Shown: positions 63,176 through 64,000 of the stretch, one piece after another | Numbering within the stretch: position 1 is the first letter of the stretch | Layout: the number at the start of each line of letters is the position of its first letter | Assembly (NCBI GenBank): GCA_965153455.1 | Contig: OZ234498.1 | Coordinates: 3,844,001-3,908,000 of the forward strand | Reading direction: 5' to 3' | DNA: 64,000 nt | Source: Sphagnum compactum | Taxonomy: Eukaryota; Bryophyta; Sphagnopsida; Sphagnales | Notes under the pieces: model-generated | Database searches by the model: none | The model's input: only the letters and a program-made list of their open reading frames with translations | Told to the model about the DNA's origin: nothing | Position numbers and translations under genes: made by a program

Positions 63176-64000
63176 GCCAATCAAAAAAATGTTGGTATGT
63201 AATTATTATAATTAATATATAATTTCTCTTACTAAAATAACATATTTTGTTACTCAAAATATTAAATTTTAGTGTAAAATTTTATGTTGTAATAACATTT
63301 TTTTTCAAATAAGTTTGTATTGGTTATAAATAAAATACCTTATTTTAATTCAATTACTATAATTACTATAATTATTTTGATAATTTACGTTAATTATAAT
63401 AAAATAATTGTGAATATTTTTAATATATAATGTTTTAAAACATAAATGAATATTTTAATTCACTAGAATATAATCTTGGAATTACAATAATTACATAAAA
63501 CAATCTTTTAACAATAATATTACTATGAATTATTTTAATCATAATTTAAAATAAAAATAAGAAATTATAGATACTAATTGCAATTATAAATTATATAGTT
63601 ACTACAATTAATGTATAACTATTAGAATTAATGTATGTCTTCTTCTTTTTGTGAAAACTAGGTTTGCACTTTGTTACAAAACTAAAAATTTGCAAGGTTA
63701 TTTACCCTTGATACCATTTGACAAATCTAATAGGATGTCAATTATCCTAATGTTTGTGATATTGGGGAAATATCAATAAATTTTATATCCATGAAATCAA
63801 GTGAAAAAACATAAATGATTATTGACAAAATGTTCAACCCATTTGTTAATTAGCATAAGCTTCCATATGATCTCCACTATATGCAATTCATGATTTTTTG
63901 TTTAAATCCATTTTTGTCTTAATTTTCAATGTAAGGTCAATGCCATTAACCTTAATGGGATTACATTGTTAAAGTAATGAATGTGCCCAAACATAACCAT
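63176..64000. other. AT-rich arm, right of the transposase relic
   Basis: A/T-dominated DNA like 58516-59950; about 63434-63500 aligns loosely in the same orientation with 59570-59640. No coding sequence up to the window end. Confidence 0.55.

Overview
The window looks like nuclear DNA of a land plant. It holds three intron-rich protein-coding genes with plant-type GT-AG introns. Exons are moderately GC-rich, and they sit in very AT-rich intergenic DNA full of decayed repeats. The gene families (a thylakoid-type CAS/rhodanese-like protein, a cyanobacterial-type LpxB-related protein with a transit-like N-terminus, and a REN1-type PH-RhoGAP) fit a green plant. A seed-free lineage such as a fern, lycophyte or bryophyte is a guess from the LpxB-like gene and the intergenic style; species cannot be told from the sequence alone.

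Layout. 1-6412 (+): most of a CAS-like/rhodanese-like gene, whose first exon probably starts before the window; it contains five tandem copies of a ~58-residue module. 6413-7586: short intergenic stretch with a 34-bp minisatellite and a possible small gene on the minus strand. 7587-12113 (+): a complete 12-exon model for a 595-residue cyanobacterial-type LpxB-related glycosyltransferase-like protein. 12114-24445: AT-rich DNA without recognisable genes, but with two satellite-like tandem arrays (~160 bp and ~330 bp units) and dispersed direct repeats. 24446-33706 (-): a complete 24-exon model for a 1013-residue PH-RhoGAP of the REN1 family. 33707-64000: gene-poor DNA with microsatellites, MITE-like elements in pairs, palindromic tandem repeats, a telomere-motif palindrome, and a decayed BED-finger/hAT-like transposase at about 60.7-62.4 kb.

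How the genes relate. The first two genes are on the same strand and both probably encode plastid proteins, but nothing in the sequence ties them into one pathway. The RhoGAP would act on ROP GTPases at the plasma membrane and is unrelated in function. Exon models were built by hand: reading frame is kept across every junction, and each conserved block follows its family. Splice sites marked tentative need transcript support. No rRNA, tRNA or CRISPR array was recognised.

The most interesting points are the modular expansion inside the CAS-like protein, the plant copy of a cyanobacterial LpxB-like family, a 60-base hairpin in a CAS-like intron whose arms differ only by transitions, and a 36-bp perfect palindrome of the plant telomere motif.
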